A stretch of DNA of 64,000 nucleotides. Origin: Petrachloros mirabilis ULC683 (lineage in GTDB: Bacteria > Cyanobacteriota > Cyanobacteriia > Thermosynechococcales > Thermosynechococcaceae). How positions within the stretch are numbered: the stretch's first letter is position 1; the number at the start of each line of letters is the position of its first letter. The DNA is taken from the NCBI RefSeq assembly GCF_009939295.1, contig NZ_WVIC01000018.1, positions 18,682 to 82,681 of the forward strand, in the 5' to 3' direction. A program made the position numbers and the translations under genes. This document shows, piece after piece, positions 52,074 to 60,765 of this stretch. The notes under the pieces are model-generated. The model was not told the DNA's origin. It was given only the letters and a program-made list of their open reading frames with translations, and did no database searches.

Positions 52074-53420
52074 ATGTCTGTTTCAATTCCTAACGGCTTG
52101 CCCCACTTTGACGCCCAGCATCCCCCTGACCCGAAAAAAATTAATGCTTGTGTTCACTGTGGCTTTTGCCTCGCCACCTGTCCGAGTTATCGGGTAATTG
52201 GCAAAGAGACTGACTCCCCTCGGGGGCGCATTTATCTCATGGACGAGATCAACGAGGGCAAAATTGGCCTCACCCCAGCCACTGTGCAGCATTTCGATTC
52301 CTGCTTGGGCTGTTTAGCCTGCGTCACCACCTGCCCCTCGGGGGTGGAATATGACCGGCTGATCGCCGCCACCCGCCCCCAAATTGAGCGGCATCACCCG
52401 CGCCCCCTGTCTGAGAAACTGCTGCGATCGCTGATCTTCTCGCTGTTTCCCTATCCCCATCGGTTGCGCTGGTTGCTGGCTCCACTACTGGTGTATCAAA
52501 AACTGGGTCTTCAGCAATGGGTGCGGCGCACAGGGCTTTTAGATCGCTTCTTGCCTCAGCCCTTAGTCGCCATGGAAGCCACGCTGCCCCCCCTCTCACC
52601 CCAGGCATTTCGTGACCCGTGGCCGACGGTGATTCCGGCTCAAGGGGAAACCCGCTACCGGGTGGGGCTGATCTTAGGCTGTGTGCAACGGCTGTTTCTG
52701 CCGGAGGTGAATGCTGCTACCATTCGCGTCCTCACCGCCAACGGGTGCGAAGTGGTGATTCCCTCAGTCCAGGGCTGCTGTGGGGCACTGCCCCACCACC
52801 AAGGGCAGGAAGTCCAGGCCCAAACCCTGGCTCGACAGATGATTGATGCCTTTGCGGATACTGGGGTAGATGCCGTCATCACCAATGCTTCCGGCTGTGG
52901 CCACACGCTCAAGGAATACGGCACGTTGCTGCAGGACGATGGGGAATACTGCGATCGCGCCCGCACCTTTGCCGCCCAAGTCAAAGACGTGCAGGAGTTT
53001 CTGGATGCCGTGGGTCTGAGCGTACCCCTCTCCCCCCTCCAAGATGAACCCCTCACCGTGGTCTATCAAGACGCCTGCCACATGCTCCACGGCCAAAAAA
53101 TTAGCGTCCAGCCCCGCCGCCTGCTCCAAAAAATTCCAGGGCTACAGCTTCGTGAACCTCTAGATGCGGCTCTCTGCTGTGGCAGTGCTGGGGTCTATAG
53201 CTTCCTCCAGCCTGAAGTAGCCCAGGAACTAGGCCGTCAAAAGACCCAAAATCTGCTCAACACCCAGGCTCAGCTAATTGCCTCTGCCAATGTGGGCTGT
53301 ACCCTGCAAATCCGTCAACACTTGGAGCAGCAGGGTCACCCAGTGCCAGTCTTTCATCCCATGCAGCTCTTGGATTGGTCGATCTCAGCCGTAGGGTTGC
53401 CAGGAAGAATTACCCCCTAG
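52074..53420 (+). CDS. glcF: GlcF-like glycolate dehydrogenase iron-sulfur subunit
   Basis: A 448-residue protein with two ferredoxin-type [4Fe-4S] sites, CVHCGFCLATC (Cys26, 29, 32, 36) and CLGCLACVTTC (Cys77, 80, 83, 87), and two CCG domains (VQGCCGALPHH and ALCCGSAGVYSF, each with a partner Cys upstream). This is the GlcF layout: electron transfer from glycolate oxidation to the quinone pool. It starts 26 bp after glcE, so the two form an operon. Confidence 0.93.
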   Translation: MSVSIPNGLPHFDAQHPPDPKKINACVHCGFCLATCPSYRVIGKETDSPRGRIYLMDEINEGKIGLTPATVQHFDSCLGCLACVTTCPSGVEYDRLIAATRPQIERHHPRPLSEKLLRSLIFSLFPYPHRLRWLLAPLLVYQKLGLQQWVRRTGLLDRFLPQPLVAMEATLPPLSPQAFRDPWPTVIPAQGETRYRVGLILGCVQRLFLPEVNAATIRVLTANGCEVVIPSVQGCCGALPHHQGQEVQAQTLARQMIDAFADTGVDAVITNASGCGHTLKEYGTLLQDDGEYCDRARTFAAQVKDVQEFLDAVGLSVPLSPLQDEPLTVVYQDACHMLHGQKISVQPRRLLQKIPGLQLREPLDAALCCGSAGVYSFLQPEVAQELGRQKTQNLLNTQAQLIASANVGCTLQIRQHLEQQGHPVPVFHPMQLLDWSISAVGLPGRITP

Positions 53421-53458
53421 ATTACTCTAGAGGTATATTCAGGAGAAGTAGACCTCCT

Positions 53459-53557
53459 ATGAGGGTTGTTCTCTCAGAGGAAAACCCGCAAGCCTCTCAA
53501 CTGACACCCAAGGAGTTTCGCCGCGATCGCGCAAGACGAGAGGGCATAGAAGTTTAG
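53459..53557 (+). CDS. Possible 32-aa basic peptide downstream of glcF
   Basis: An ATG frame of 32 codons (MRVVLSEENPQASQLTPKEF, then RRDRARREGIEV). AGGAG lies 13 bp upstream, somewhat far. The same frame extends upstream into glcF. It contains a HIP1 site. No family recognised; could be chance. Confidence 0.25.
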   Translation: MRVVLSEENPQASQLTPKEFRRDRARREGIEV

Positions 53558-53648
53558 AGTTTCTCTGGATAGCATGATAAAAGAGGGGTACGCAGGCTAT
53601 CTTTGCTCGCAACTGATTTAGGATTGCTTAGAGTGGGGTGAGGCACAA

Positions 53649-55208
53649 ATGGCAAACTGGTTGACAACGGGAACTTGGGGACTCCTAAGCAGCTTTGGGC
53701 TGTTGATGGGTGGAGCAGCTTTAGCACAACAACCGCTGACGCCACTGGCACCCCCAAACGGGGATGTTGAGCCGCGGCCAGAGCCACTGTCACCCCCCTT
53801 AAATGGAGACGTTGCCCCACAGCCATCCACAGACGCCCTAGAGCAACTCAGCTCCGAGGCCGCACTCCTAGAGTTGCCCACAGACCCCAGTCAGGTACAG
53901 GTGACCTTCAATCAGCCCATTACCCTTGAGCAAGCCATTGAACTGGCTCAGCGCAACAACCGTGACCTGCAAATTGCCGAGCTGCAAGTCCGCCAGAGTC
54001 AGTTACAACTTCGGGAGGTTCGTGCTGCCCTGTACCCGACCTTAGGGGTGCAAGCGGGAATTACCCGCAGTGAGTCTGCCAATGCCCGGATTGGAGTGCG
54101 TGCCCTCGAAAGCCAATTAGAAGAGACCACCGATCCCCTAGAGCGTGAGCTTCTAGAAAGCCAGCTTGAGAATGCCCGAGATAATGTAGCTAGCAATTCA
54201 TTTAGCGGCAGTCTTCAACTCAATTACGATGTGTTCACCTCCGGTCGGCGTCCTGCTAGTATTCGGGCAGCCGAGGCCGCGCTCCAAGCCGCAGAAGATG
54301 CCTTTCAGACCCAGTTTAGTCAGTTGCGCCTGGATGTAGCCCAAGACTATTACGACATGCAGCAGGCCGATGAACTAGTGCGCATTGCCCAGGCTGCCGT
54401 AGAAAATGCTGAAATTAGCCTTAGAGATACCCAAGCCCTAGAGCGGGCAGGCTTGGGAACCCGCTTTGATGTGCTGCAAGCAGAAGTGCAGCTCGCCAAT
54501 CGACGGCAACAACTCACCCAGGCACTCAGCCAGCAAATTGTGGCGCGGCGGCAACTAGTTCAGCGCCTCAGCCTTAATCCCAATGCTACGATTTCAGCCG
54601 CCGATCCGGTGGCGGTGGCGGGTCAGTGGCCACTCACCCTGGAAGAGAGTATTGTGCGGTCTCTACAAAATCGCAGCGAACTGGATCAGGTGTTGCAGCA
54701 ACAGCAGATTGCTCAACAAAATCGTCGCATTGCACTGGGGGGTCTTGGGCCACAGCTCGGCTTTTCCAGCAGCTTTAACCTGGCCGATGACTTAACCGAC
54801 AACCAGTTAGGCAATTACGGCTATTCAGTAGGCACTCAGGTGAGCATGGTGATTTTTGATGGAGGAGCAGCTAAAGCCAGTGCCCGCCAACAGGAGGTGA
54901 ATGATGTGATTGCTCAAACCCAATTTGCCAATTTCAAAGACTTGATCCGCTTTCAAGTAGAGCAAAATTACTACACTCTCCAGGCAAGCTTCACCAATAT
55001 CGAAACCAACCGTCAAGCCGTAGATCAAGCCCGCGAAAGCTTACGCCTAGCGAGACTGCGCTTTCAAGCTGGGGTAGGCACCCAGCTTGAAGTCAGCACT
55101 GCTGAAACTGAGTTGACCCAAGCCGAGAGTAACCTCCTGCAAGCCGTCATTGACTATAACCGTTCCTTTGTCAGCCTTCAGCGCTTTGTGGAGCCAACTC
55201 AGAACTAA
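53649..55208 (+). CDS. TolC family outer-membrane efflux protein
   Basis: A 519-residue outer-membrane channel subunit. A signal peptide (WGLLSSFGLLMGGAALAQ, cleavage about residue 27) is followed by a Pro-rich linker to about 60, then the two OEP repeats: ITLEQAIELAQRNNRDLQIA starts the first, WPLTLEESIVRSLQNRSELD the second. Long amphipathic helices rich in Gln/Ala (QLQLREVRAALYPTLGVQAG, VDQARESLRLARLRFQAGVG) form the tunnel. The ATG has GTGAGG 6 bp upstream. No RND or HlyD partner is adjacent; cyanobacterial TolC homologues serve drug efflux, S-layer and other secretion. Confidence 0.92.
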   Translation: MANWLTTGTWGLLSSFGLLMGGAALAQQPLTPLAPPNGDVEPRPEPLSPPLNGDVAPQPSTDALEQLSSEAALLELPTDPSQVQVTFNQPITLEQAIELAQRNNRDLQIAELQVRQSQLQLREVRAALYPTLGVQAGITRSESANARIGVRALESQLEETTDPLERELLESQLENARDNVASNSFSGSLQLNYDVFTSGRRPASIRAAEAALQAAEDAFQTQFSQLRLDVAQDYYDMQQADELVRIAQAAVENAEISLRDTQALERAGLGTRFDVLQAEVQLANRRQQLTQALSQQIVARRQLVQRLSLNPNATISAADPVAVAGQWPLTLEESIVRSLQNRSELDQVLQQQQIAQQNRRIALGGLGPQLGFSSSFNLADDLTDNQLGNYGYSVGTQVSMVIFDGGAAKASARQQEVNDVIAQTQFANFKDLIRFQVEQNYYTLQASFTNIETNRQAVDQARESLRLARLRFQAGVGTQLEVSTAETELTQAESNLLQAVIDYNRSFVSLQRFVEPTQN

Positions 55209-55292
55209 GAATTTAAGCCGACTAGAAGCCTGAAAATTAGTGTTTTGTCTGAAAACTGATAAATTTTGCGTAGATCAGCACATGAGGTAAGT

Positions 55293-55523
55293 ATGTCAGA
55301 AATTAGAGATTACGGCGTAACGGTTGAGGAGTATTTGGCGGGATTGGAAAATGGGGTTGATATTTTGGAATTGCGGCGGCTAGAAGCCAGCGGAATTCCG
55401 ACTCATTTAGCCTTAGAGTTGATGACAATTACCCCCAAGGTATGCAATGGCACGGCAACTCCCGAAGATCTTACAAGAGGGCTGTTGATTTTGTCCCCAA
55501 GGGGCAGAAAGCAACTCGAATAA
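55293..55523 (+). CDS. Small protein of unknown function
   Basis: A 76-residue, mostly helical protein starting MSEIRDYGVTVEEYLAGLEN, followed by LELRRLEASGIPTHLALELM and LTRGLLILSPRGRKQLE. GAGG 5 bp before ATG 55293 supports the start. No membrane segment, no recognised family. The IS630 element begins 7 bp after its stop codon, so any downstream partner or terminator has been separated from it. Confidence 0.55.
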   Translation: MSEIRDYGVTVEEYLAGLENGVDILELRRLEASGIPTHLALELMTITPKVCNGTATPEDLTRGLLILSPRGRKQLE

Positions 55524-55545
55524 GGAGTTATGGCAGTTTTCATAA

Positions 55546-56100
55546 TTATGGGGTACAATAACAGCAGTGAGAAAACCAGTTTATGATGTCAACCTCGGCA
55601 ACTTCTTCAAAAGCTATTTCGATAGCATTAGCCAAAGCTTGGTAGGTGCGTGCTCCACAAGCTCTGAGGATAGCTTTAACCTTTGACCAAAAGTTCTCTA
55701 TCGGTGAAAAATCAGGTGAATAAGGAGGCAGATAGACCAGTTGAGCCCCTGCCCCCTCAATGAGATGCCGGATCGCCTCCCCTTGGTGAATAGAACAATT
55801 GTCCATAACCATACAGGCTCCTGGCCACAAATTAGGCACCAAACGAGTGGCTACAAATGCCTCAAAAGTTAATCCATCAAAGGCTCCTAGGATAACCGCA
55901 GAGGCTACCACCCCAGCTAAACTTAACCCGGCTACTATCGAGACGTTCTGACCGCGTTTCGGTTGTCTCCCATAAGCTCTTTGTCCCTGGAAAGCCCAAG
56001 CAAATAGGCGGACTAACCCCAAATTCACGCCAGACTCATCGATAAAGACCAAATCTTCCACTTTTACGTCCCTTAGCTCATCCCAGTAGTCATGGCGCAA
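55546..56100 (-). CDS. IS630 transposase, catalytic part (second frame)
   Basis: The DDE half of the transposase, 184 residues from the first start-like codon, though true translation probably enters by frameshift from the frame at 56114: the frame stays open and family-like (LHPNEKETERVQLLRHDYWD) back to about 56140. Catalytic motifs: VFIDESGVN (first Asp), VMDNCSIHQ (second Asp), PPYSPDFSPIENFWSKVK (Glu). The stop falls inside the left inverted repeat. Confidence 0.85.
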   Translation of the reverse strand: MRHDYWDELRDVKVEDLVFIDESGVNLGLVRLFAWAFQGQRAYGRQPKRGQNVSIVAGLSLAGVVASAVILGAFDGLTFEAFVATRLVPNLWPGACMVMDNCSIHQGEAIRHLIEGAGAQLVYLPPYSPDFSPIENFWSKVKAILRACGARTYQALANAIEIAFEEVAEVDIINWFSHCCYCTP

Positions 56101-56113
56101 GAGTTGAACTCGT

Positions 56114-56488
56114 TCAGTTTCTTTCTCGTTGGGGTGAAGGGCGTTTTTTGTGAGTTAAATGCAAACGCTGCATGACTCGACACATCGTTGAGTTACTCAC
56201 AGTGAGCTCAAATTGTTGATGCAACTCGCTACAAAGCTCTTCTAAGGTAATGTCATTTTTGGCTTCCACAAGGTCTTGGACAACCTGCATCTGTTCTGCG
56301 TCAAGGAGTCTCGGACGTCCTGGTCTAGATTTTGGGGCAAGTTGGCCAGTTTCCCGATACTGCTTGAGTAACTTAACGACAAAGCTAGGAGCCACCCGAA
56401 AGCGCTTGGCTAGCTCACGTTGAGAGATTGGCTCGCTCTCATAGGTATCGATAATTTTTTGTCTGAGATCAATAGTGTAAGCTTTCAT
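56114..56488 (-). CDS. IS630 transposase, N-terminal DNA-binding part (first frame)
   Basis: 124 residues with helix-turn-helix/paired-like sequence: AYTIDLRQKIIDTYESEPIS, QRELAKRFRVAPSFVVKLLK, then the GRPRLL minor-groove hook and a second helical part to HLTHKKR. The frame ends shortly after an AAAAAAC run, where a +1 (or -2) shift would continue into the catalytic frame. ATG 56488 is used; a GTG eight codons upstream is possible. Confidence 0.85.
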   Translation of the reverse strand: MKAYTIDLRQKIIDTYESEPISQRELAKRFRVAPSFVVKLLKQYRETGQLAPKSRPGRPRLLDAEQMQVVQDLVEAKNDITLEELCSELHQQFELTVSNSTMCRVMQRLHLTHKKRPSPQRERN

Positions 56489-56680
56489 CAAGTTTCTCTT
56501 TATATAATTCACTCTTAAAGTGTACTATGTAATTATGAAAACCGCTTTATTAATATAAAATCTCAATAATTTAAATTTGTCAAATAGGCTTGTTGAGGGG
56601 GTGTAAGGTATCAGAAAATAGCCCGAAACCCGAAGCCCGAAACCCATAGACCGTAAACCCAAATCCCCTCTGAGGTTCCC

Positions 56681-57406
56681 ATGAACTGGCAAATTCTCTT
56701 TGCAGCTACGGCAAGTGCTGGAGTGGAGTTTCTAGAGACAGCGGCGATCGCCTACGCCATCGCCCGCTCTGGCTACTGGCGAGAGGCGATCGCGGGCAGC
56801 ATTGTAGGGCTGGTGGCGGTGGGAATGATCGCGGCGGGATTGGGCACGGGGCTGACGGCGATACCGCTGCGGTGGTTGCAAGTGGGCATTGGGGTGCTGC
56901 TGCTCTGGTTTGGCAGCGGCTGGGTGAGAAAATCGGTGCGGCGGCAGGTCAACCAGCAGCGAGCGGGCTGGATTGGCGACGACCCGCTGGCGGCAGAGGG
57001 CATTGCCCTAGCGGCCAGCGAGGCTAAGTTTAGCTGGACTAATTTTGTGATCATGACCAAGAGTGCCGCTTTGGAGGGGCTAGAGGTGGCGATTATTGTC
57101 GTCACCCTGGGGCTGGCGTCGGGGGCGTGGAGGGAGGCGGTGGGAGGTGCGATCGCCGCTCTCGGCCTATCGCTGGTGATGGTGATGCTGCTGCATCCCT
57201 ACCTAGTGAACCTACCTGAAGTGCTGATCAAGCTAGGCGCTGGCATTCTACTCTGCGCCCTGGGTAGTTTCTGGCTAGGAGAAGGACTGGGTCTAGACTG
57301 GCTCCTAGGCGACTGGGCCATTCTGATTTTGGTGAGCCTCTACACCCTAGCTGCAACTATCATCATCGCCGGGCTGAGCCGCACCACCAAGACAACAACC
57401 GCATAA
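56681..57406 (+). CDS. Membrane protein with two inverted/duplicated halves (COG4280-like, FTR1-like motif)
   Basis: A 241-residue protein with about six to seven membrane segments. Two similar elements, GVEFLETAAIAYAIARSGYW near residue 14 and AALEGLEVAIIVVTLGLASG near 128, occur at matching points of the two halves, each followed by W-R-E-A and a Gly/Ala-rich helix. The E-x-L-E motif recalls the REGLE motif of FTR1-type iron permeases, which also are two-fold repeated. GAGG precedes the ATG. Function is unproven; an ion transporter is a reasonable guess. Confidence 0.7.
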   Translation: MNWQILFAATASAGVEFLETAAIAYAIARSGYWREAIAGSIVGLVAVGMIAAGLGTGLTAIPLRWLQVGIGVLLLWFGSGWVRKSVRRQVNQQRAGWIGDDPLAAEGIALAASEAKFSWTNFVIMTKSAALEGLEVAIIVVTLGLASGAWREAVGGAIAALGLSLVMVMLLHPYLVNLPEVLIKLGAGILLCALGSFWLGEGLGLDWLLGDWAILILVSLYTLAATIIIAGLSRTTKTTTA

Positions 57407-57432
57407 TTTTCTGCCCTCTGCTCTCTGCCCTC

Positions 57433-57600
57433 CTACAAATCCACCGGCTCCTCAAAAATCTTTGCTTCAGAAAAAGGGCAAGACTGAGGCAGTCGCGAAG
57501 GGTCAATGGGCGTTTCTCGATCCACCAGACTGAGCGCCTTTTCGTACTGGCGCTGAGTCCAGGCGTAGAAGTCTTGGTCGTAAAGCGTCGTGGTTTCCAT
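57433..57600 (-). pseudogene. Internally deleted DUF29 gene
   Basis: A 55-codon frame starting METTTLYDQDFYAWTQRQYE, the typical start of DUF29 proteins (about 140-150 residues), and ending IDPSRLPQSCPFSEAKIFEE, which resembles the DUF29 C-terminus (..LP..CP(F/Y)..E..L). Roughly the middle 90 residues are missing and the remaining parts are in frame, so this is probably a deletion remnant. DUF29 genes are numerous and often mobile in cyanobacteria. Confidence 0.6.
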
Positions 57601-57865
57601 GGGTGTGACCGCAGATCCATGTCCTATTTTGTCATTACCCATGGGTAACGGGCTCAACTGGCTCGCCTCAGACGGTGGCGCAGGATGAGATGGTTTTTCG
57701 GTGAGTAGGCAATAACGACTTGAATCGAGTACAGGCTGGCTTTAGTCGGCCAACCATTCCTGATACCTGAAACCTAGTACCTCCAACCCACAGCCAACCG
57801 GCCATATTTGGGCTGCCAAGTACCAGTCGATAGCTAGATGGTCGCTGTCATCAGCGTTCGTTAAC

Positions 57866-59668
57866 TCATGTCCCCTTCACCCCAGCAGACTGCACCTGCC
57901 ACAGCCCTGCGTAAATGCTGCTCTGCCTCAGCAGGTCGTCATGGGTACCCTGCTCGACAATCTGCCCCTGCTTGATGACGTAGATGCAGTCGGCCTGACG
58001 AATGGTGGAGAGGCGGTGGGCGATTCTCCTGCGGAGAGGCTGCGGCAACGCAATCGTAGTCCTCCCCTGGGTAATCGTCGCTAGTGATCGCTGCATGGCG
58101 GCCTCAGTTTCATTATCCACCGCCGATGTGGCCTCATCCAGTACCAGAATGGGTGGGTCTTTGAGAATCGCACGGGCGATCGCCAGTCTTTGTCGTTGCC
58201 CTCCGGAAAGTTTCTGTCCTCGTTCTCCCACGATTGTGTCGTAGCCTTGGGGAAGTTGCTTAATAAACTCATGGGCTTCGGCTAACTTGGCGGCATGAAC
58301 GATTTGCTCACGAGTTGCATCAAAACTTCCATAGCGAATGTTCTCGGCCACCGTGCCGTGAAACAAAAATACGTCTTGACTCACCCAGCCAATGCATTGT
58401 CGCAGATCGAACAAATTGAGATCTCGAATGTCAGCGCCGTCAATTAAAATCTGTCCGCTTTGGATCTCGTAGAACCGTAACAGTAGTTTGACGAGCGTAC
58501 TTTTGCCTAATCCAGTTGCACCGACAATGCCAATTGTTGCTCCAGATGGAACTGTTAAAGAGAGACTTTTGAAAACAGGATTTCGTCCGTTGTAAGCAAA
58601 CGTAATATCATCAAACTGCACTTCTCCACGAACTGTATTGAGCGGGAGTTGATCATTGCCTGCGGAAATATCAATCGGTGTATCGAGTAAGCCCATCACG
58701 CGACGCACCGATGCCATTGCTCGCTGATACTCATCCATCAACTCACTCAAGTCTGTGAAGGGCCACAGCAATCGCTGAATGATAAACACTAAAAAGCCAT
58801 AGGTTCCAGCCGATAGATTGCCATTGGCGACGGCAAGACCACCCAGAAATAGCGTGGCGGTAAACCCCACCAGAATGACAATGCGAATCAACGGCACAAA
58901 GGCGGCACTGAGGGCGATCGCGCTGGCATTGCTGCGACGGTAGGCTTCGCTTTCTTGAGCGGCGCGATCGCGCTCATAGGCTTCAGCCGTAAAACTCTTA
59001 ATTGTGGCAATACCGGAGAGGTTGTTGGTCAAGCGACTGCTGATCAATCCACTTTTCTCTCGCACATCGGCATAGCAGGGTTCCAGTTTGGCCTGAAACA
59101 CCATCGACCCCCAAAGTACAAAGGGAATAGGAGCCATTGCCCACCAAGATACAGGAGCTAAGGCAATGAACGTGCTGCCGACAAACAGAATGGTGGTGAG
59201 AAAATGGAGGATATTGTGAGCCCCAAAGTTAAGAAAGCGCTCCAGTTGGTTGATGTCATCGTTCAACACCGACAGCAGCATTCCGGTACTGCGGTCTTCA
59301 AAATAGCTCAACTCCAATTCCTGTAAATGACTGTAGGCATCGTCGCGCAGTTCGTGCTGCAGTGTTTGCGCCAGGTTCTGCCACAGCCGACTGTAGAGAT
59401 ATTCCGTTAGGGATTCCAAACTTCAGATTAGCAGCGTCAGCAGGAATAAAATCGCCAGTTGCCCGGTAATGCTAGTGATACCAAATTTGGCAATTAGAGA
59501 GTTTTCTTTGCTAATGACGACATCAATGGCAATGCCGATCAGGTAGGGCGGCGCGAGGTCAAAGATGGTGTTGAAGATGGAGCAGGCGATCGCGCTCCAA
59601 ACCTGAACCTGATTGGGCTGGCTGTAGCGGAGTAGACGCAGGAGTGGTTGATTTGAGCGAGTTAGCAT
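57866..59668 (-). pseudogene. ABC transporter (exporter half-transporter), broken by an in-frame stop
   Basis: A fused membrane/ATPase half-transporter of about 600 codons. The frame from ATG 59668 (LTRSNQPLLRLLRYSQPNQV) runs to TGA at 59423-59425, then continues in the same frame (SLESLTEYLYSRLWQNLAQT, the normal continuation of the membrane domain) to 57866. The ATPase domain retains Walker A GATGLGKST, signature LSGGQRQRLAIARAIL, Walker B ILVLDEATSAVD and AHRLST. A 24-bp insert adds eight residues between D-loop and H-loop. The stop most likely replaced Trp (TGG to TGA). A restart at 59419 would lack the first membrane helix or helices. Confidence 0.88.
58025..58048. repeat. 24-bp insert splitting a HIP1 site in the ABC transporter
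   Basis: Removing these 24 bp rejoins the flanks into GGCGATCGCAAT, which contains a perfect HIP1 octamer, and restores a normal RTTIAIAHRLST sequence at protein level. The insert (tctcctgcggagaggctgcg followed by gcaa) looks like the small dispersed repeats known in filamentous cyanobacteria. It adds eight residues (LPQPLRRR) in frame. Confidence 0.75.
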
Positions 59669-59759
59669 TAGTTGCAGCACAAATCTGTTTGGGTATAAGT
59701 TCTGTTTTTTATAGGGATGTTTTGTAGTACACTCGCTCAAGTTCAGTAGTGGCAGCGGG

Positions 59760-60629
59760 ATGCGACGAGATTCAATTTTTTATAAGCTGTTTCAGCAGTC
59801 GCCGACGCTGCTGTTTGAGCTGCTGCCCGAGCCACCGATCAATTCCAGCGCCTACCGGTTTGATGCGGTGGCGGTGAAAGAGCCAAGGTTTGAGATCGAT
59901 GGGGTGTTTTTGCCGCCCGAAGGGGACGTGGGCACGGTCTACTTCTGTGAGGTGCAGTTCCAGAAAGATCAACGGCTGTACGAACGAGTATTTGCCGAAT
60001 CATTCTTGTATTTTTACCGCAATCGGGCACGGTTTAGGGATTGGCAGGCGGTGGTCATTTACCCGTCTCGCAGGGTTGAGCAGGATGACCTTTATCCCCA
60101 TCGCACCCTGCTGAGTGGAGACCAGATGCACCGAGTGTACCTAGATGAGCTAGGGGAGATTCGCCAATTGCCGCTGTGGGTAGCGCTGATGGTGCTGACG
60201 ATGGTTGAGGAAGCGCAGGCCCCAGCGGAAGCGCGGCATCTGGTAAACAGGACGCGTCAGGAGGTATCGGAACCGACCGATCGCGCCATAATAGAGTTAA
60301 TCACGACCATTTTGGCGTATCGGTTTGAGAGGCTAAGTCGAGTGGAGGTAGAGGCGATGTTAAACATTACATTTCAGGAAACGCGACTGTATCAAGACAT
60401 TCAGGAAGAGGCACGCGAAGAGGGCCGCGAAGAGGGGCGCGAAGAGGGTCTACAAAGAGAGCGATCGCTCGTTCTGCGATTATTAGCTCGACGAGTGGGG
60501 GAATTACCTCAAGCGCTGCGATCTCAGGTTGAGGCTCTGTCGTTGGAACAGTTAGAAGCATTGGGCGAGGCGTTGCTGGACTTCACGAGTTTGGATGATT
60601 TACAGGGCTGGTTGACACAACAGAACTAG
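59760..60629 (+). CDS. Rpn/DUF2887 family PD-(D/E)XK nuclease-like protein
   Basis: A 289-residue protein: DSIFYKLFQQSPTLLFELLP start, nuclease-like core PRFEIDGVFLPPEG and VYFCEVQFQKDQRLYERVFA (D...E-x-Q-x-x-K arrangement), then RDWQAVVIYPSRR. After a helical region comes a repeat-derived REEGREEGREEG hinge and a C-terminal helical domain (DUF4351-like, VLRLLARRVGELPQALRSQV). Related proteins promote RecA-independent recombination in E. coli (RpnA) or are transposase-like. ATG 59760. Several copies usually exist per cyanobacterial genome. Confidence 0.82.
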   Translation: MRRDSIFYKLFQQSPTLLFELLPEPPINSSAYRFDAVAVKEPRFEIDGVFLPPEGDVGTVYFCEVQFQKDQRLYERVFAESFLYFYRNRARFRDWQAVVIYPSRRVEQDDLYPHRTLLSGDQMHRVYLDELGEIRQLPLWVALMVLTMVEEAQAPAEARHLVNRTRQEVSEPTDRAIIELITTILAYRFERLSRVEVEAMLNITFQETRLYQDIQEEAREEGREEGREEGLQRERSLVLRLLARRVGELPQALRSQVEALSLEQLEALGEALLDFTSLDDLQGWLTQQN

Positions 60630-60765
60630 CAGCGATCGCCCCATTTTTTCGAAAAAACTGAGCGATCGCCACTGTTTTATCTGCATGGTTAGAGGGTTCG
60701 GCAAAGGTTGGAATTGTGTGTTGTGTATGTTGGGCGTTCACGAAGTGTGTGCAAAGCACAATCGC

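Larger units (their letters stand above)
55531..56547 (-). mobile_element. IS630-family insertion sequence, complete
   Basis: 1,017 bp between TA dinucleotides (55529-55530 and 56548-56549), the target duplication expected for IS630/Tc1-mariner elements. Terminal inverted repeats of about 26 bp share the core GTTTTCATAATTA and end in GTAC (left 55531-55556, right 56522-56547). It encodes a transposase in two overlapping frames on the minus strand. Ends are intact. Confidence 0.88.
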
